Assembly (NCBI GenBank): GCA_009760855.2 | Contig: WPIO01000179.1 | Span: forward strand, 97,001 to 161,000 | Source: Cristatella mucedo | Taxonomy: Eukaryota; Bryozoa; Phylactolaemata; Cristatellidae | Length of the DNA stretch: 64,000 nucleotides | Direction of reading: 5' to 3' | Shown here: positions 1-11,025 of the stretch, piece by piece | Position numbering within the stretch: position 1 is the stretch's first letter | Layout of the letters: every line of letters begins with the position of its first letter | Translations under genes and position numbers: made by a program | The notes under the pieces: model-generated | What the model saw: the letters and a program-made list of their open reading frames with translations, nothing else | Told to the model about the DNA's origin: nothing | Database searches by the model: none

Positions 1-440
1 CAGCATGCTTTGCCAGCTGCTATGACAGCAACTAAGTGGCTTTAATTACTTTGGTGTACCATTCAAGGTGTCAACACATGATTAAAGGTTGACGAACTAC
101 TAACACTCCTGTCCACTGAATTAGACCGAAAAGCTGCAAAGCTGCAAATAAACTGATCGGTTTGCTTAATGACTATTAATAGCCAGGCTTTCCACTACAT
201 CGACCCACAGTGAAGCCTTTATATTGGGTCATACACTGGGAACTGCACTTGCACAGAAAAGGTAACGAGCGACTACAGTCAGGCTGCAATGCCAACTGAA
301 AGCCGGATGTGTGCTTTAAGCAGTTTCGCTTTTACCATTTTAGATAACTATTATCTCATAATCTAGTCACATTTAGCCGATTGCTGCCAATCCGTAAGTT
401 TTTAGTGGCTGGTTAAGAATCTATTAACTCCCTAGCACTA
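1..440. other. No feature recognised
   Basis: AT-rich unique-looking sequence. No conserved frame, tRNA or repeat tail was seen on either strand. Confidence 0.5.
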
Positions 441-835
441 ACCAAATTATTTTCTAGATTCCGGACAATCAGGGTTGCTAAAGATTACCTCTGAAGTTAA
501 CCTTTGGACATAACATGACACATATACCGTGTGACAGAGACTGCAACGTCTCCCCGGTTGCAAGATCAAGCAAACATTCTGGCATGTACTAATACAGTGC
601 GTCCAAGACCTACCACGGCTCTGCTCTCCCTTACTTACATGACCTGCTGCAGCAGCAACAGCCTTCTCATACTCTGCTTCCTCATCAGGAACTCTTACGA
701 CAATACATTAGCTATCATATGAGCATATATATCGTCAGGGGAAGAGCCGGGACTCGGGCTGGCCCTGGGCCCTTTCAGCTTAGAAAAGGGTGAAGGCTGA
801 AGCTTGGCAGCCTCTTTTAAACATGACTGAGCTAG
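440..835 (-). other. Two overlapping unassigned minus-strand open frames, coding-like
   Basis: Minus strand, after a possible acceptor (GACTAGCTCAG): frame one reads KEAAKLQPSPFSKLKGPRA, then SPDDIYAHMIANVLS-stop. A shifted frame starts within the same bases (VRVPDEEAEYEKAVAAAAGH) and reaches a donor-like GTAAGT near 613. Composition is protein-like, but no family is recognised. They could be 3' exons of the VCPIP1-like gene with a frameshift, or chance frames. Confidence 0.22.
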
Positions 836-916
836 TCACTCGATTTGGCTTACAAGCTGTGGGCAACAGATATTACAGCTTTGCAAGCCCTAAAGTGGAA
901 TTGATATATCTTCGTG

Positions 917-1330
917 TTTAACTACCTCGTACAAACCTTAAATCCTTTGGAGACCGTGCATTTAGCTCGTATGCTCCCACAGCCTGGAACTCCCTCCCGA
1001 CCTGCATCAGAACATCCCCTGACCTGACCACATTTAAAAGAAACTTAAAAACATACCTATTTAGGACAGCATTTAGTGGGTCCTTGTGATTCGTCCTCGA
1101 TGTGCTTATGCGTGCTGACACTGTTCATGCTGCCACTAACCACATTTGCATGCTGACCCAGTGCATGTAACCCCTAACTATGTTATTCATTTTGTTTGTT
1201 TTTCAAGCATGATTTTACTTACTATTCTATTGCGTATCACTTTGCAGCAAATGTAAAGCGCCTAGAAAGAGATTAAGTTCTGTGAGGGCGCTTTATCAAG
1301 TGCAATATTATTATTATTATTATTATTTAA
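917..1330 (+). mobile_element. L2-type LINE 3' fragment with (ATT)n tail
   Basis: Contains the end of the LINE coding region (GDRAFSSYAPxAWNSLPTC-like, here decayed), the AT-rich 3'UTR and the terminal block AAATGTAAAGCGCCTAGAAAGAGATTAAGTTCTGTGAGGGCGCTTTATCAAGTG followed by ATT repeats (quoted in parts of the 3' consensus seen at 27500-27605). It is 5'-truncated, as usual for LINE copies. Confidence 0.8.
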
Positions 1331-2020
1331 GATAAATGCAGTGTTGCTGACCTTATTACAATTACACATCCTATCACTTCTTTTGTAGCGGCTGTTTTTT
1401 CTACGAACTCCCTTAGCTATTAGCTATTCTCCTATTGCAATCATCTCATCACTACTACATGCGGTTACCTCATTGACCATGTATGCACTCGAGCACACAA
1501 GTATCGGCAAACCCTATGTTGTGAGTGTGTGTGCTCATTGATAAACAGCCAACTACTTGGAGCACTCGGAACACAACCGAACTCAACAACGTTTAGTCAA
1601 AGACTCTACTGCAGACGTCAACCTAACCGGAGTTTCTGTCGTCTGCCCCAGGAACGCTGCGCTCCGATTGACCTGCGCCGTTGCTAACCCCAGCAGCAGG
1701 AACGCTACACCTCGATTGGTCAGTCAAGGTCGGGAGGGCCCCAAGCCTAGTACCGGCAGATATCTACATCTAGGCGTAACACTGTTGCAGGCTGGCGTAT
1801 TGGTGCATTCTCTATTACGATCTAAACATTCCTCCTGTCTTACTCTTAGCCACTATACATTTAAGTGATAAATAAAACAATAACATGCATAATATGTGAT
1901 TGCTTACGGCAGTGTAGTTTTACCCCTAGGTTACTACCGACTGCGGTAGACAACCCATTGCACTGATTCCTCATGGCCACGAGAGTTTGTCGGCACGACC
2001 TTTTCATAACGTCGTGGCCT
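1331..2020. other. No gene recognised
   Basis: Contains a short GC-rich patch (1610-1750) with a near-duplicated CAGGAACGCT...CGATTG element (about 1650 and 1698) and an ATTGG. No protein match. Confidence 0.4.
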
Positions 2021-2045
2021 AGGCTCCTTGCAGTGCTTGCAAATG

Positions 2046-2190
2046 CACACATTTCATCTGGCTGTCCCCAGGGGCCGCGAGGGGCCGTTGCATCGTCATT
2101 GGCTTCTCAGCTACAATCGCTGGCTCCACCACCTCCTGCCCTTCAGACGCTGCCGCCACCTGCTCTGACTGACTGACTGACGCTGACTGC
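2046..2190 (-). other. Unassigned minus-strand open frame of about 48 codons
   Basis: The minus strand reads QSEQVAASEGQEVVEPAIV, then EKPMTMQRPLAAPGDSQ, to a TAG near 2020. It begins after a possible acceptor (GGCAG) with no clear pyrimidine tract. It is GC-rich against AT-rich flanks. It has the acidic, low-hydrophobicity look of a disordered C-terminus. It might belong to the VCPIP1-like gene downstream of exon 5, but there is no alignment to support this. Confidence 0.18.
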
Positions 2191-2845
2191 CTTTACGACG
2201 GCTCGCATGTGGCTTTGTATCGAACAGAGCTAGGTAACTTTGCAATTGCTATCCAATTTCAAATTTGTGTGACTTCGGTGAGGTAAAAGCTGAAGAAGGT
2301 GGCTACGACCAGTATTGTCGATAGAGCACAGACTTCAGGCAGCCCACATATCACTAGACTCACTAGGACAGACTGATAAAGAGCAAGAATTTAGTCATCA
2401 TTTCACCCTTGATAGGGTTTGACCTCAAAGCCTCCAGGCTGCTACAATGAAGCTAGTGATTAGGGATACAATTTAAGATTCGACTAGAAGAACAAGGTAT
2501 GTTTACTTGAAACGCAAAAAATAAGCCACTTCTGTCCATCATATATCAAGTGGCTTGTTTGGAGTGGGCTAGGGTAAAAGCACACTGGACCCACGGAGAC
2601 AGACAAATCAAATGGGCAATGAGGGTAAATTTTTGAGATTTTAGTAATTAAAAATGCACACAGTATGTGCATCATTGCTTCAATGGAAGTTTCAATGATA
2701 ATTTCCATCAGATGACAGTGATATTTGGCTGCAAAGCACCATGGTCTGGGGCTGCTTCTATAGTAATTCAATTCATTTTCATTTATATATAGCAGATACC
2801 TGGCCTCATGACTCAAGAATTTTACTTTGAACTACTCTATAACGT

Positions 2846-2935
2846 TAATAATAATACACTTGATAAGGCACCCTCAGAGAACTCAATCTCTTTCTAGGTG
2901 CTTTAGATTTGCTGCAAAGAAACACTTTGCAGTAC
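2846..2935 (-). mobile_element. L2 LINE 3'-tail fragment
   Basis: TAATAATAA followed by the reverse complement of the L2 terminal block (GATAAGGCACCCTCAGAGAA, CTCAATCTCTTTCTAGGTGC). Only the last about 90 bases of the element remain. Confidence 0.65.
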
Positions 2936-3399
2936 CTAGTCTAATTAACAATCATGGGGACAATTTTATTTTCATACAGCATAATGAGCATAACAATGCG
3001 GCTAAGGGCGTTCATTATTTTTCTGCTATACTACAGAATTTAGTTGAGGGCCATTATGCTAACTGAGTGGCCAAGTCAATTTTCACACCCAATGCCATTG
3101 AGTGTCTCTAAGGTAAAGCAGATAAGTTCATAGCTCGGGTGGTTCGTGAGACATCTAAAGAATCGCTTTTCTTAAGTTTGCAGGGTGTTTGGAGAACAAT
3201 AAGGCCACATGTGTGCAAATACTTAGTTTGCTCTATTCCGTAGCGGCTCAGATATGATATTGTTTGTCGCCATTGTGTAACTTCCTTTTAGCGCTAAAAA
3301 CTAATATACTTGCACTAAAACCTTGCTTACATGTTCGGTAAGCTTAGCCCATATACTATGCATGGTTACAGCAGGTTGCAGTAACGTGTTTTATACCAG

Positions 3400-3960
3400 A
3401 ATCATAACATTTGGTATCATATGGACATTTTAATCGGCCTCACAGATACTTCTGCACCGTAATTCGGGGTGTGGGCCCAAACCATTTCTCACACTAGTCA
3501 CAGCAGATTTTGGGCCACTCCTTCGGCAGGTGTATGAATGACCGTTCAAAACTGTCTATATCCTAGGCCTTATCACAAATGTTCAATCAGATTTCAGATT
3601 AGGCTTAGACTCAGTCCATCCAAAATGGAGATTTGGTCGCGGCAGTGGGATTTTCAAGCAACTCTTTTAAAATACCTGCTCTATGCTTTGGATCATTGTC
3701 CTTTAAAAAGTTGTATCTGGGTGGGCATACCTGTTTTGGCATTCATTATATTAAATGTGCAATGCATTCTCTCAACACCTGTCGTGTAAAAACCATATCA
3801 CAATCACATATCACAACTATACCACTGCAATATCTCTTCGTCTGGTGAATGCACAAACTACCTCTAGGCAAGCAACACAACTTTGATTTAGCAAAGAAAA
3901 TAAATTTGACTCATCAGACCACCGAATTCGGCTCCATACTGCTACCGTCCAACGCACTAA
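3400..3960 (-). pseudogene. Decayed Tc1/mariner-type transposase
   Basis: The minus strand reads, in broken frames, SDESNLFSL, then FLKDNDPKHRAGILKELLEN, and then NLIEHL. These match the DDE-domain signatures of Tc1-like transposases (SDES..F, QDNDPKHT, DLNPIEHLW). Several stops and frameshifts interrupt it, so it is inactive. Terminal inverted repeats were not identified. Confidence 0.6.
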
Positions 3961-4038
3961 GGGTTAAAGTAAACGTATATAGCTTGCTAACAGTGTTCAG
4001 AAACTGCTTTAATTACTAATTATAATATATAAATACTA

Positions 4039-4210
4039 GCTGATTCAACAACCTCTTTTGTATAGAGACGGAAGAGCCTTTACGGCTATCACCACTGCTT
4101 TCGGCAGCAATGTAGCACTACCCACCGAAGGAGTCGAACCACGACCTCGGGACATAAGTCGTGAAAAGCAACCGCATTACCTAGTGAGCCATTCCGACTC
4201 ATCAATCCTT
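4039..4210 (-). mobile_element. tRNA-headed SINE, family A
   Basis: On the minus strand a tRNA-like head has an A-box-like segment TGGCTCACTAGGTAA and a B-box near 4130 (GGTTCGACTCC here). The body ends CAAAAGAGGTTGTTGAATCAG. The same order recurs at 29145, 31604, 35205, 43107, 48835 and 58447. Confidence 0.6.
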
Positions 4211-4444
4211 AATGCCCCATTACCTAGTGTGCCATCACAGCTCAATAATTCTTGAATTCTTTTGACGAGAATCTTCATAATTGTCCTTTCGACAGGTTAT
4301 GATGCTTACGTTCTTTAGTTTATAGTGAGCTACATACTGTATTACACAGTGCCTCCATTTCTTAATATTCCTGTCCTCCCGCACCGTGACATAACAATGA
4401 TATCAAGCACTAACAAACCAGAGACCCAAAACAATATATACACT

Positions 4445-5030
4445 GTACTATAATAATAATAATACATTTGTAGAGTGCCATCAGAGAGCTTAAGCTCTTT
4501 CTAAGCATTTTATATTTGCTGTAAAGGAAGCATGATCAAATGATCAGGGGTAACATGCACAATGTCAACAACCATAACATGGTTAGAGGTGACATGCACA
4601 GGGTCAACATGTAAATATGCTTAGTTGCTGCATGCACAGTATCAGCATGAATAAGCACACAAAGAACACTAAAACCTGTGCATTTATAGCTTCTTTTTAA
4701 ATTTTGTCAAGTCACAGGATGTCGTCACGCCAGTCGGGAATGAGTTCCAGGCTCTGGGAGCATACTAAAAGCACGGTCTCTAAGGTTCATATAGCTAAAC
4801 GATGCGAGTCAGAACAGCAGGTGTCACGATGCTTGGCTTAGTGGCAGAGTAGATCTGATAAGTAAGTTGGAGTGACAGAATAAAGGGTCCTAAAAGTGAG
4901 TGACAGAAACTTGAAGTCAATACACTGCTTGGGCAAGAAGTAGTGTGATGTAGCAACTGCGACGCTAACGACAGACAAGCCTAGCTGCAGAGTTTTGCAC
5001 TAACTGTAATCAACTGCGCCAAGTGTGCTA
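4445..5030 (-). mobile_element. L2 LINE 3' fragment
   Basis: Starts with AATAATAATAA and the reverse-complement terminal block, then continues through the 3'UTR and the decayed C-terminal coding part (reverse complement of the CTTGGGCAAGAAG / GACAGACAAGCCTAGCTGC segment shared with 6900 and 19660). It lies below the last recognised VCPIP1-like exon. Confidence 0.75.
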
Positions 5031-5686
5031 CACAGTCACTTCTGCAATGCCGAGTTCACTGGCTATTTCTCTACTACGTCCACCCTCCTTTTTTCAGTGT
5101 GAGGATTGTAGCAGATTGGCAATCGAGAGCTGGGAAAATAGATAACCTTTAGTAAGCAATGTTTATTGCCTAAACCCTCAGATGCCAGGACGCCCCGTAG
5201 GTGTGTCAATACACAAAGAAATCCTGCACAATTCGCCCCCATAAGTATTCCGTGACAAAATTGACATCCAACCATAATTTGGAGACTGGAAATAACTATA
5301 TGGACCTTTTGGTAGTATTCTATTTCCGTCTGCAAATTTCAATCAAATTAACTCGTCATGATCATCGGTTCTCTTGGACTTCATTTAAATAACATAAAAC
5401 ATTTTCTATGACTTTGCAGCCTAAAAAGTGCATAGCACCACAACCAACAGAACATGCATGTACAAAAAACCTGGCGGTTGTGTGGCTTTTGCAGGCCAGC
5501 ATTGCAATGCCTGAATCGGTAAACTTAGTCACAGCGGCTTGCCTAGGGCATGTGAATCCTACTTCTATGCATAACAATTGGCATGTGCGTCGACCCTGCC
5601 TAGCCAAAATAGGGCAGTGGGTGCTACTCCAGACTGTGCTGTGGCAGGTAATGTTCACACGGCAATGTTAAGTGTGCTTCACCTAC

Positions 5687-5839
5687 TCGATTGGCACATT
5701 GTCATATTCCTTGCCGTTCCAGTAGTGCTTGAAACCGCAACTGCAGCCTGTCTTGCATATCTTGGTGGCCCTCGTCGACGTCTTGTCCCCGTTTTTGTAT
5801 TCGACTGTACCATCCGACCGAACTGTGCGAAGGTTGGCT
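5687..5839 (-). CDS. VCPIP1: VCPIP1-like exon 5 (GCSCGFKHYW block)
   Basis: Residues 481-531 plus two bases. Acceptor TTTGCAG. Encodes NLRTVRSDGTVEY followed by CKTGCSCGFKHYWNGKEYDN, matching the strongly conserved CGCGFKHFWDGKEYDN block of VCPIP1. The donor is called at GTAGGT (phase 2); GTGCCA directly after EYDN (phase 0) is an alternative, so the last few residues are uncertain. The following exon was not recognised in 1-5686. Confidence 0.85.
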
Positions 5840-8800
5840 CTGCAAAGTTGATCGATTGATCACTGGAGTGATGGATGCAAGGCCAAAACAAACCAAACAG
5901 GCAAAAAAAAAACATCAGCAAAACCAGACAGCAGTGGTTCGCAGCAGCCCAACGTCACCAAATCCACTAGCTTAATCGCCATCAACACCACACGTGGTTG
6001 GTGAGCGACAACGAGTACTCACTTGCGACAAAATTTGCAGTTCGCTATGCACAACCAGCACGGCTCATCGCGGGCATGCTCCAGAATGCAGTCGCCCGGA
6101 AGTTCGGTGAGGGCCTCGCACATCAAGCAGCGGCCCAGCCTTCGATCTGCGACGAGTGCCCGAGTCTGCTCACGGACAAAATCTGGGGAGGTGCTAATAC
6201 CTGAAGATGACGACAGCCATTAGTTCACGACTACCAAGTATAAGCTGACTTCATTTTTCGTTGAGTCTATCAAACGGCTTAGTCATAATACAGGGGCAGA
6301 GCTGTGCAAGTCTGATAGGGCAGCTACAACGACCTGTGTGTTTCAGCAATCTCTTGTTAATAATATAAAAATTAATAACAATAATACATTTGATATAGCA
6401 TCATCTGAGAACTCAATCTCTTTATAGGCGCATCAGTTTGATGCAAATGAAGCACGATCGAGTGGTTATTGGTAACATGCTCAATAAACAACAAGAATAA
6501 CATGGTTAGGGGTGACATGCACAGTGTCAGCATGCATAAACACATAAAGGACAAATCACAAGGATCCACTAAATGGTGACAAATAGATGCGTTTTAGTTT
6601 CTTTTTAAATGTGGTCAAGAGATGAAGTCAAGAGATGTGGCACAAGTCGGGAGAGAAATCCAAGCTTTGGGAGCATACAAACTAAAGGCACGATCTCCAA
6701 AGGATTTGAGGTTTGTATGAGGTATAGGTAAACAGATAGATTCCGAAAAGCAGGTGGTACGATGCTTAGGCTGGTGGGGCAGTAGATCTGATCAGTAGGC
6801 TGGAGCCAAAGAATGAAGGGACCTAAAAGTGAGTGACAGAACCTTGAAACCGATGCACTGCTTGACTGGGAGCCAGTGCAGGTCGGCAAGAAGTGATGTG
6901 ATGTGGAAATTGTGCCGCTCACGACAGACAAGCCTAGGTGCGGAGTTTTGCACCAGCTGCATGTCACAAATGCATGGACTAATTTAGAAGTGGTATCCCT
7001 GTCTAAACAGGCCAGAATTTTAGTAATGTTATGTAGCTGAAAGTAAGCAGGCTTGACTGTGGAGCTAATGTGGTCATTTTGGAACAGGACACCTAGATTT
7101 CGTGCATATTCAATAGGAGATATGCTGGCAGAGCCGATTTTAAACGCTAGCCTTTCAAATTTCTTAATCACACTTGGTTTGCTCATGACTAGTAAGTTGA
7201 TTTAATCATCATTCAATTTAAGAAAGTTTGCTGCCATCCATGTGTGCATGTCATCAATAAATGCAGCAAGGGAGTTGAGAGAATTCGATGAGCTAGAGGG
7301 CTGGGAGGGACCAAAGCAAAGGTACACCTGAGTGCCATCTGCATAGAAGTGACAGCCTAAATTGCGCACGGGAATCACATCGGCAAGAGGGAGAGTATAA
7401 ACCGTGAAAAGAACAAGACCTGCCGCACAGATCCCCAAGGTACCCTGTATTTCAGAGGTTCCTCGGATGATCTTCGTCCATTACATTACATATTGAGCAG
7501 CATTAGGTGTGCAGCACTGTCGAGACTAGGCTTACGATCATCCGATGCCACATTTACACTCAGGCGCAGAAGAAAAATGAGTTGCACAACTTGAGCTTAA
7601 TTCATGGATGGAGAACTACAGAACGAGAACCATTCGGAGCTGCCAGCCCAAGCAGAGCAGCATTGTGAACAGCATCTCACGAGGGAATGGAAGGGAAACC
7701 GCAAAGGCATTTACGAACAGATGCAATGCAGTGCCCTATTATCCATTCACACAGAAGGCATGGCCTAAAAATCATGTCGTTGCATAGCAGCAGGTTCATG
7801 AGCAGCAATTTTGTTTGAAATGTTGTTCTGGTACTAAATAATAAGTCGTCGACTACAGAGAACAACTTTAACAGCCAGCTAGCATTCATCCTGCTGAATT
7901 GTATTAGCCTCTACGTAAGTGTTACGATGCTTGAAAACTAAGCGATGCTTTAATGGTGGTTTCTGCTTGATCACACAGCCAAAACAGGTCGGGAAGCAGC
8001 CTTTACACAAGTGCTGCCTGAAAAATTCTTTTACTACAACTGAAATCTACCCTTAGTGAAGATATGTGACACATGCCCTATGGCACTGACAATATTTTTG
8101 GGCAAAACAAGATACCGACTTATATGCACTACTTCCGGTCGACCGACATTTCCATACACTAATCAAGAGCACATGTTTGGATTCTCTGGGTGTCTCCTCA
8201 TACGGTGGACTGGGCTTAAGGCAATGCATGGCAATGAATGGCGAGCATGAGCATAACTGGTCTTGAGTACTGCAAGTTGGACCAAAAAGACAAGCATCTA
8301 CAGATAAAACCACGACTGACTGCATAGAGATTTGAATTGAATGCCTTTAAGTATTGGTATGTCACTACAAGCTAGCAACGGGTCTCTTAGAGAAGTGTCT
8401 CTTCGGGGTCTGTGATTGGCTACTACAGCCTGTAGCATTTCGTCCGAGCAACACCGAAAGCCGAGAGTTGTATGTCGTATGTGTAGAATCAGCTTGTCAA
8501 GTAAAGCAGAAGACTTCATGCTCTTCTGTTTGGGGTAATAAACGTCGTTGGCTGGCATGTAACATGGGCATACTTAAGACACAAGTGGTCACATGCTTAC
8601 TCTTTTACTTACTTAGTGCCCCAGTTTGTGGCACATTTAACAAAGGCCACATACATCAAATACAAGTTTAACCTTGTTAGCAGAATCGACATAAATTACT
8701 TTGGTTTGTAGAAGCAGGATACCGAAAAGGAGCTCAGCAGTTCGAACACTCAACTCCATAAAAAGGACTCTAGGGCTCCTGTTGATAGGCACGATACGAC

Positions 8801-11025
8801 CTCATACGCAATCGTTCCTAGTGAGAACTTGGGATGAGCATTAACAGTAAATGGTCAGCACAGATCATCCAGGAGGTGGCTACCAACCACGGTTCGGTAG
8901 AATCAGCTAGCATTAACTAAGACATCATTTGAAAAAGCCTGCCAATTCTACAGAACTCCTTCGGCATTGAAGGTAAACGTCTCAGAGAAACAGCATCTCA
9001 CACAGACAGCAACATATAGCCTGTCTCTCTCCCTTGAGAGTTGACAGGTCCCTCCCCCACGTGCAGAGGTCAGGCACGCACTACTATAATTAAAAGTATC
9101 TTGACTACGCTATAACGACTTGTGATTCGTTCGACTGGCCTCCAGACGCAAATAAATTCCCGCCCCACCAAGACCTTTTGAACTCGAAGGCTAGGGCTAT
9201 TATGATTTGAATAGGGCCTCTGGCACAATTCTTTATTTTAGACAAGCCACTCAATGAATTTCAGGATAGTCTTACTGGTCGTGTAAAGGACACGTGAGAA
9301 GCAGCTGCTGAAAAGGCCTTGCACACAGAATCACCTGCCGGCTTGAAGATGTACTCAGCAACGTCACACACGAGGCTAGGGGCCACGCTGTAGAGCAGGG
9401 TGAACTTCTGGTCCATGGCGGTCACGAGCCGTTCAATGTACTTGTTCGGCAGGCAGATCCCTCCACCGACCTCACAGGAACCGACACCGTCCATGTCCAC
9501 ATACCTAGCGATCTCAGTGCTGCCGACGGCCCAGGCATGTTCGAACATCCAGTTTGGCAAGCGCGGAAGAGGCATACCTGCAAAACCGCAGAATGGCAAG
9601 TCTCGGCAAAGATTTTCTTTATTTTTTAAAGTTCACAGAAGCCAGAGACTCTTAAAGCTCCGAGGATTCTGCTGATGCCCAACCTTTGACTCCAACGAGA
9701 GCGATGTAGTGGTTCCTGGCAGAGCTGCTCCAGGCTATGCACAAAGGCTTATTCAGTGAACCCGTCTTGTTCCTGCACATCTCTGGTGGGCACATGATGG
9801 GAAGAAAAATACCTACAAATGCAGAAGCATAGCTTGCGGTCACAAGCTGCTACTGCTGCTGACCTTGCCATACCTATGCCATCAGCACACTCAAGCAAGG
9901 GATGGGGCAGCTGGATGACACCTACGACAGCTAGAGCAATTGATGGCAGCTGACCAGCTCAGTGCCGCACCGAATCCTATGCATATGCGACGTTCAAGCT
10001 TCATGCAAAAGGAGAAAAAACGAAAAAGAAAAAAAAGAAAAGCAAAAGAAAAGAAGCATCGCAGCCGACACGACATGAGGGCGCACAAAGCAGCAACATC
10101 GGCAGCAGCTGCACGTCTGCTTGCTGGGCTTACACGAGTAGTCCCCGGAGCTCTGAATGCCGGACAAACAGTCGAGCAGCACGATGGGACGCCGCAACAC
10201 GTTGGCCAGGCCAAACACGTGCAGGGGGCGCAGTCCAAGCTGCATGTCGTCAGCTGGCTGGTATGACGGATCACACTCCATGATGATCTCCTGCCACTCG
10301 GAAGCCTCGACAAAGTTGTGTAGCAACTGCTGATAGCTGACAACGTTAGCTGCAAGGTGACTCTTGAGGCTATGGCGCAAAGCATGCCAGAACAGCTCCC
10401 TGCCGATCAGTGCACGCGACAGTGCGTGCACAAGGCAGTGGCCATCTCCATCGGCATGTATGGGCACTAGGCAGCCACTACGATCGTTGAATTGGTCGAT
10501 CAAGTCCAGTGTGTCCTTCAGGTACAACGTACTGCCCATCTGATCTCGCCCATAGCCGGGCACGTTAAGGTACTCGGGCTCGATCTGGAACGCTCTCCCC
10601 GATAGGGACCCGCAGTCGAACGTCTTATGATTGCCACGAAGTGTAGCCATCGGCACGGCGAGGCCCGAGTCCTGCTCCATTCCGTAGTGAGTCAGCAATG
10701 GTGACAGCAGCTTACAGTGGTAGTTTGACATGCCATGCGCTTTCACCAGATCGGCCGATTTGGGCGGCAGACTAGCTGTTAGCAATTCTTTCCTAAGCAA
10801 GTGGTGTAGCTTTGCCAATTCGTTCTTGATCTGTTCAATGCCATGTAAGGCCGAGGCAGCATGAAGCTGACCACAGCGTGTACACCCCACCTGCTGTTCC
10901 TCGGCTGTGAAGTATAGCTGCTCTCCACATCGCTTGTCTGGACACATTCCACGGAACAGATCTGGCATACCATCGTCATGATCAGCACCCATTCCCATGT
11001 TATCACCATTGTTTAGCTCTGCCAT
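5687..11025 (-). CDS. VCPIP1: VCPIP1-like OTU deubiquitinase, 5' part of gene (5 exons, 3' end not found)
   Basis: Join of minus-strand exons 11025-10134, 9812-9684, 9577-9335, 6200-6023 and 5839-5687. They keep one reading frame across introns of phase 1, 1, 1 and 2 and give about 531 residues. The family (VCIP135) is a deubiquitinase of the p97/VCP-p47 membrane-fusion pathway for Golgi and ER reassembly. Seen directly: N-terminal Cys pairs (C28, C33, C48, C51), the OTU motif DGDGHCLVHA with Cys197, and a SARNHYIALVG block with His332. A Cys-rich segment follows (CLMC, CKFC, GCSCGFKHYW). These match blocks I recall in human VCPIP1 in the same order. Vertebrate proteins are about 1200 residues, so the C-terminal half including the ubiquitin-like fold is missing here; it may lie below position 1 or be unrecognised. 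The start at 11025 has an in-frame upstream stop and no nearer ATG. Confidence 0.88.
6023..6200 (-). CDS. VCPIP1: VCPIP1-like exon 4 (Cys-rich)
   Basis: Residues 422-480 plus two bases. Acceptor ATCTTCAG, donor GTGAGT. Reads ISTSPDFVREQTRALVADRR, then LGRCLMCEALTEL and CKFCRK. The first part aligns with the family block ending in KCLLCGALSEL. The stretch between the two CxxC pairs is roughly 35-40 residues shorter than I recall for the human protein, so this segment is either compacted or part is carried on an unseen exon. It is separated from exon 3 by a 3.1-kb intron that holds an L2 LINE. Confidence 0.78.
6365..7500 (-). mobile_element. L2 LINE copy with RT C-terminal half, frameshifted
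   Basis: Lies in the 3.1-kb intron between VCPIP1-like exons 3 and 4. The minus strand encodes FTVYTLPLADV, then CHFYADGTQVYLCFGPSQPS (RT catalytic box YADD mutated to YADG), FLKLND and ARNLGVLF, then a frameshifted tail and the ATT-type 3' end near 6365. The 5' part is missing, and the element is inactive. Confidence 0.82.
7500..9330. other. VCPIP1-like intron 3, distal half
   Basis: Intronic DNA between the L2 copy and exon 3. Several short open frames on both strands (for example 8053-8325, 8354-8671) match nothing and sit in unconserved sequence. Confidence 0.5.
9335..9577 (-). CDS. VCPIP1: VCPIP1-like exon 3
   Basis: Residues 341-421 plus one base. Acceptor TTTTGCAG. Encodes the conserved LPRLP, then AWAVGSTEIARYVDMDG, YIERLVTAMDQ and APSLVCDVAEYIF blocks that follow the OTU domain. 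Donor GTGATT at 9334 is chosen because its phase 1 joins exactly to exon 4. An alternative donor GTAAGA at about 9275 has a better consensus but phase 0, which breaks the join. Confidence 0.85.
9684..9812 (-). CDS. VCPIP1: VCPIP1-like exon 2 (OTU catalytic His)
   Basis: Residues 298-340 plus one base. Acceptor TTTGTAG; the split codon with exon 1 gives Cys298. Contains LNKPLCIAWSSSARNHYIAL; His332 is the expected OTU catalytic histidine, with the aromatic Tyr333 after it as usual in the family. Segment length from SGDYS to LNKP equals that in the human protein as I recall it (23 residues), which supports the junction. Donor is the weaker GTTGGG, phase 1. Confidence 0.9.
10134..11025 (-). CDS. 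VCPIP1: VCPIP1-like exon 1 (zinc finger and OTU catalytic Cys)
   Basis: Encodes residues 1-297 plus one base. Begins MAELNNGDNMG; the frame has an in-frame TAA upstream and no intervening ATG. Residues 28-51 form a CxxxxC...CxxC zinc-binding pattern. SNYHCKLLSP and IEPEYLNVPGYG precede the OTU core, with Asp194 and the nucleophile Cys197 in DGDGHCLVHALSRAL. The exon ends after ...SSGDYS with donor GTAAGC (phase 1). A TTTTTCAG just upstream of the ATG (about 11040) could be the acceptor of a 5'UTR intron. The next coding intron contains an A-rich/T-rich tract at 10012-10053. Confidence 0.93.

Noticed and set aside
9276-9334. Extension of VCPIP1-like exon 3 to the GTAAGA donor at about 9275
   Set aside because: It would end in phase 0 and break the frame with exon 4, and the added residues do not align with the family.
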